Below, in pieces: positions 5,259 through 8,103 of a stretch of DNA of 8,103 bases. The position numbers were made by a program, and so were the translations under genes. The DNA is from Azonexaceae bacterium (GTDB lineage: Bacteria; Pseudomonadota; Gammaproteobacteria; Burkholderiales; Rhodocyclaceae), in the NCBI GenBank assembly GCA_009469685.1, contig SSTA01000128.1, positions 1 through 8,103 on the forward strand, written 5' to 3'. Under the pieces are notes generated by a model. That model saw nothing but the letters and a program-made list of their open reading frames with translations, had not been told where the DNA came from and did not search any database. The number at the start of each line of letters is the position of its first letter. The stretch's first letter is position 1.

Positions 5259-8103
5259 CCTGGGTGTAGCTGCCGATCAGGCGCAGGAGCTCGTCCTCGT
5301 CGTAGGGTTTTCCGAGGTAGTGATCGGCGCCGATTTCCTCCGCGTACTTGCGGTGTTTGTCGGCGGTACGGGAGGTGATCATGATGATCGGGACTCCCTT
5401 CCACTGGTTGTCGGCCCGAATGTTGCGGACCAGTTCGAAGCCATCCATGCGCGGCATTTCGATATCCGACAGGATGACGTCGGGCAGCACCTCCTGAAGT
5501 TGCTCCAGGGCGTCGACGCCGTCTTTGGCCGTAACCACCTGGTAGCCTTCCCGAGACAGCAGGCGGCCGGTGATCTTGCGTACGGTCAGGGAATCGTCCA
5601 CCACCAGCACGGTGGGCAGGGTGGACGGGGCGCTCGGGGTCGGCGCGGTCGCCACCGGGACCGTCGTGGCGACCGCGGCGCGGCGGCTCGCCAGAGCGAC
5701 CGGATTGAGAATCAGGACGACTTGGCCGTCACCGAGGACGGTGGCTCCGTCGATGCCGACTACGCGGGCGAGTTGGGCACCGATGTTCTTGACCACAACT
5801 TCCTGGTTGCCCTTCAATTCGTCCACCTGGACCGCCGCCCGCTGGGAACCGGAGCGCATCAGGATCACCCAGTAGCGGCGCCGGTTTTCCGGCAGGGCTC
5901 CAGGATCTCCGAGCAAGTGCGGCAGGAAATGGAAGGGGTATTGGTTGCCATGCCATTCGGCAGCGCCGCGTTCGCGCAAGGCGGCGAGATCCTTCTCCTT
6001 CAACTCCTGGACCTGCTCGATCATGGTCGAGGGAACCGCATAGAGGGCGCCGCCGGCCCGCAGGAGCAGCGTCTGGGTGACGGCGAGAGTGAGCGGCAGG
6101 TAGAGTCGGAAAGTGGTTCCTTGTCCGAGGGTAGTGGCGATTTCGATTCGCCCGCCAAGGCTGCTCACTTCCGTCTTGACCACGTCCATGCCGACGCCGC
6201 GGCCGGCGATCTGGGTGACTTCGCCGGCGGTCGAAAATCCGGGCTGGAAGATCAGGTCGTAGAGATGGGCATCGTCGACGGCTTCGCCGGCGGCAATGAA
6301 GCCTAAGGCTTCACCCTTCGCTCGGATGCGCTCGGCATTGAGGCCGCCCCCGTCGTCGCTCATCGCAATGATGATTTCGTTGCCCTCCTGGCGGAGTGCG
6401 AGGGTGATTTCACCGATCTCGGATTTGCCGCAGGCTGCGCGCTCGGCACGGGATTCGATGCCGTGGGTGACCGCATTGCGAAGCATGTGCTCCAGGGGGG
6501 CGAGCATCTTGTCGAGGACCGAACGGTCGATTTCCACCTGGCCGCCGCGAATATCCAGGTTGGCGCGTTTGCCCAATTCCTTGGAGGTCTGGCGAACGAT
6601 GCGATAGAGCCGCTCGGCCTGACTCGCGAAGGGCAGCATGCGTACGCCCATGAGCTCTTGCTGTAGGCCCCGATTGAGTCGGGCCTGGGCAAGGAGCGCG
6701 GCATTGGCGTCGTCGAGGTTCTTCAGGAGGTTCTGCTGCACGGTGGCGACGTCATTCACCGATTCGGCCATGAAGCGCGTGAGTTCCTGGAAGCGCGTGA
6801 AACGATCGAGTTCCAGAGGATCGAAGTCGGACTGGCCCTCGTGAGCCTGGGCCACCCGGGCCTGGATCTGGGTCTCCGCCTGGATTTCGATGTCCCGCAA
6901 TTGACGGCGCAGGCGAATGACGTTTTCCGTGAGATCGAGGAGCGAGGTCTTGAGGCCGCGCATTTCGCCTTCGATGCGGGCGCGGGCAATGGACAACTCG
7001 CCGGCCTCGTTGACCAGCCGGTCCACCAATTCGGCGCGCACCCGCAAGCTTGCCCGCCGGTCGGCGAATTCGTGCTCGTGTTCCGGCTGCGCGGCGGGGC
7101 CGACCGGAGCCGGGGCGGCGGCCTTGGGTTCGGTCGCGTCGGCTACAGGCGTGCCGGGGGCAGTCGCGGACTCGGCGGTCGAACCCGGAGCGGTCTCAGG
7201 GAAGAGCACCGGCAGATCGCCAGCCTGAAGGTGATCGACCAACTGCACCAAGGTGTCGCACCCGCTCTCCACTTCGTCGATCTGGGCGGCATTGGCATTT
7301 CCGCCACGGACGATTTCCTCTACCCGGGTTTCCAGGCGGTGGGTCAATTCGCCCAGATTCATCGCGCCAGCCATGCGGGCGCTACCCTTGAAGGTATGGA
7401 GATGGCGGGCCAGGGCGCGGGGTGCGGCGCCGTCTCCGGGCTGCTGGCGCCAGGCCTGAATCTGCTCGTTGAAGCCGCGAATCAGCTCCAGTGCCTCCTC
7501 CAGGAAGATGGGCAGCAACTGGTCGTCCAACTCATCCTTGAGGCGGGGGAGTTCCAGCGCTTGTTCGACCGGGGCACGGGGGCCACCGCTGACCAGGGAT
7601 TGCTCGGCAAGATCGATTTCCCCGGGGCTGCCGGCATCCTCCGCAATTTCAAGCTCGAAGCCCGGTTCCTCGACGCCAAGCGTTTCCAGATTCGCGGAGT
7701 CGTCGGATTTCAGTGTGACTGAAACCGGCGGGTAGATTTCGTCGAGAGCTTCGACCAAAGTCGGTAGTGGATCCGGACCGCGATCGTCGCTCAATGCGGT
7801 GTACATCTCCTCCAGGCCGAGTACCGCCTGGCGAACGGTTTCCAGACCTTCGATGCTTCCAGGGCGAGCGCTCGCATCCCTGCGCAGCAGGGCGTGCTCC
7901 AGCGCAACCGCCAATTGATGAATGGGGAGTAGCCCGACGGTAGCCGCAATACCCCCCAGAGTATGGGCGGCCCGCGTTATCGCAAAAGTCGTGGGACCCT
8001 CAGGGTCGACCGTGAGTTGAGCAAGGCTTGCATGCAGAGTATCGAGATGCTCGCGTGCCTCTTCGCGAAAAATGTCAAACAGGGTGGCAGCGCCAGCGGG
8101 TTC
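5242..8103 (-). CDS. chpA: ChpA/PilL-like hybrid CheA histidine kinase with receiver domain, partial (N-terminus beyond the window)
   Basis: The frame is open to the right edge, giving 953 C-terminal residues (numbered here from the first visible codon). In order: an HPt domain (about 5-105) with H47 in AAHTLGGIA; a second HPt (about 195-290) with H236 in HTFKGSARMAG; an Ala/Pro-rich linker (about 305-345); a CheA-type dimerization helix (350-381) and a further long helical stretch; an HATPase domain with N box HMLRNAVTHGIE (539-550), G1 DDGGGL (583-588) and G2 GRGVGMDVV (634-642); a CheW-like domain (about 671-803); and a receiver (831-948) with D836/D837, phospho-acceptor D880 in LSDIEMPRMDG and K932. 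Several HPt domains plus a C-terminal receiver mark the ChpA/PilL kinases that govern type IV pilus twitching, as opposed to flagellar CheA. Such proteins often exceed 1,700 residues, so more HPt domains probably lie upstream. The pilG-H-I-J neighbours would also be off the right edge and are not seen. It is cytoplasmic, with no membrane segment in view. Confidence 0.93.
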   Translation of the reverse strand, partial: EPAGAATLFDIFREEAREHLDTLHASLAQLTVDPEGPTTFAITRAAHTLGGIAATVGLLPIHQLAVALEHALLRRDASARPGSIEGLETVRQAVLGLEEMYTALSDDRGPDPLPTLVEALDEIYPPVSVTLKSDDSANLETLGVEEPGFELEIAEDAGSPGEIDLAEQSLVSGGPRAPVEQALELPRLKDELDDQLLPIFLEEALELIRGFNEQIQAWRQQPGDGAAPRALARHLHTFKGSARMAGAMNLGELTHRLETRVEEIVRGGNANAAQIDEVESGCDTLVQLVDHLQAGDLPVLFPETAPGSTAESATAPGTPVADATEPKAAAPAPVGPAAQPEHEHEFADRRASLRVRAELVDRLVNEAGELSIARARIEGEMRGLKTSLLDLTENVIRLRRQLRDIEIQAETQIQARVAQAHEGQSDFDPLELDRFTRFQELTRFMAESVNDVATVQQNLLKNLDDANAALLAQARLNRGLQQELMGVRMLPFASQAERLYRIVRQTSKELGKRANLDIRGGQVEIDRSVLDKMLAPLEHMLRNAVTHGIESRAERAACGKSEIGEITLALRQEGNEIIIAMSDDGGGLNAERIRAKGEALGFIAAGEAVDDAHLYDLIFQPGFSTAGEVTQIAGRGVGMDVVKTEVSSLGGRIEIATTLGQGTTFRLYLPLTLAVTQTLLLRAGGALYAVPSTMIEQVQELKEKDLAALRERGAAEWHGNQYPFHFLPHLLGDPGALPENRRRYWVILMRSGSQRAAVQVDELKGNQEVVVKNIGAQLARVVGIDGATVLGDGQVVLILNPVALASRRAAVATTVPVATAPTPSAPSTLPTVLVVDDSLTVRKITGRLLSREGYQVVTAKDGVDALEQLQEVLPDVILSDIEMPRMDGFELVRNIRADNQWKGVPIIMITSRTADKHRKYAEEIGADHYLGKPYDEDELLRLIGSYTQAKRRI

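Noticed and set aside
5161..6306. 381-codon plus-strand open frame opposite the kinase gene
   Set aside because: The minus strand shows the receiver, CheW-like and HATPase domains without a break, so this frame is a codon-bias artefact.
6841..7722. 293-codon plus-strand open frame opposite the HPt and linker part of the kinase
   Set aside because: Same reason: no domain is visible and it is antisense to continuous kinase coding sequence.
5242..7914. Kinase gene starting at the TTG at 7914
   Set aside because: The same frame continues upstream to the window edge and encodes the rest of an HPt domain, including IFREEAREHL and the phospho-histidine. The true start is outside.
1..8103. A defence island, mobile element or new multi-gene system
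   Set aside because: All coding space is accounted for by widespread housekeeping or signalling families in familiar order. I see no transposase, integrase, repeat array, attachment-site duplication or compositional break.

Overview
The window reads as a conserved stretch of a GC-rich proteobacterial chromosome. It is most likely a betaproteobacterium of the Rhodocyclales type, with a pseudomonad-like or other gammaproteobacterium as the alternative. That placement is inferred from gene order and protein flavour, not from a search. Coding density is very high. I see no rRNA, tRNA, CRISPR array, insertion sequence or phage gene.

From right to left on the minus strand, positions 3762 to 1 hold a compact cluster: algH (UPF0301/YqgE family), ruvX (YqgF, 16S rRNA maturation nuclease-like), pyrR (pyrimidine regulatory/phosphoribosyltransferase-fold protein), pyrB (aspartate carbamoyltransferase catalytic chain) and a dihydroorotase-like gene cut by the left edge. 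The last three overlap or nearly abut. ruvX/pyrR share 23 nt, pyrR/pyrB share 8 nt, and pyrB and the dihydroorotase-like gene are 16 nt apart. This points to one transcript with translational coupling. The dihydroorotase-like protein has lost the metal-binding His-x-His and the adjacent substrate loop. It is therefore almost certainly the non-catalytic PyrC' (PyrX) partner that assembles with PyrB in Pseudomonas-type aspartate transcarbamoylase, and not the working dihydroorotase.

A 71-bp divergent gap (3763-3833) separates this cluster from a plus-strand class I DNA photolyase gene (phr, 3834-5258). Its FAD-domain motifs, electron-transfer tryptophans and lesion-binding residues are all present.

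The right third (5242-8103, minus strand) is the C-terminal 953 residues of a large hybrid CheA-type histidine kinase. Visible domains are two HPt domains, a dimerization helix, an HATPase domain, a CheW-like domain and a C-terminal receiver. This is the layout of ChpA/PilL proteins that control type IV pili. Its 5' end lies beyond the right edge. It converges on phr and the two stop regions overlap by 17 bp.

Functionally the window combines pyrimidine synthesis (pyrR-pyrB-pyrC'), ribosome maturation (ruvX), light-driven DNA repair (phr) and surface-motility signalling (chpA-like). These look like neighbours in a conserved chromosomal region and not one new system. The points most worth following are the deleted active-site loop in PyrC', the tail-to-tail overlap of phr and the kinase gene, the start region of algH, and the atypical first HPt motif.
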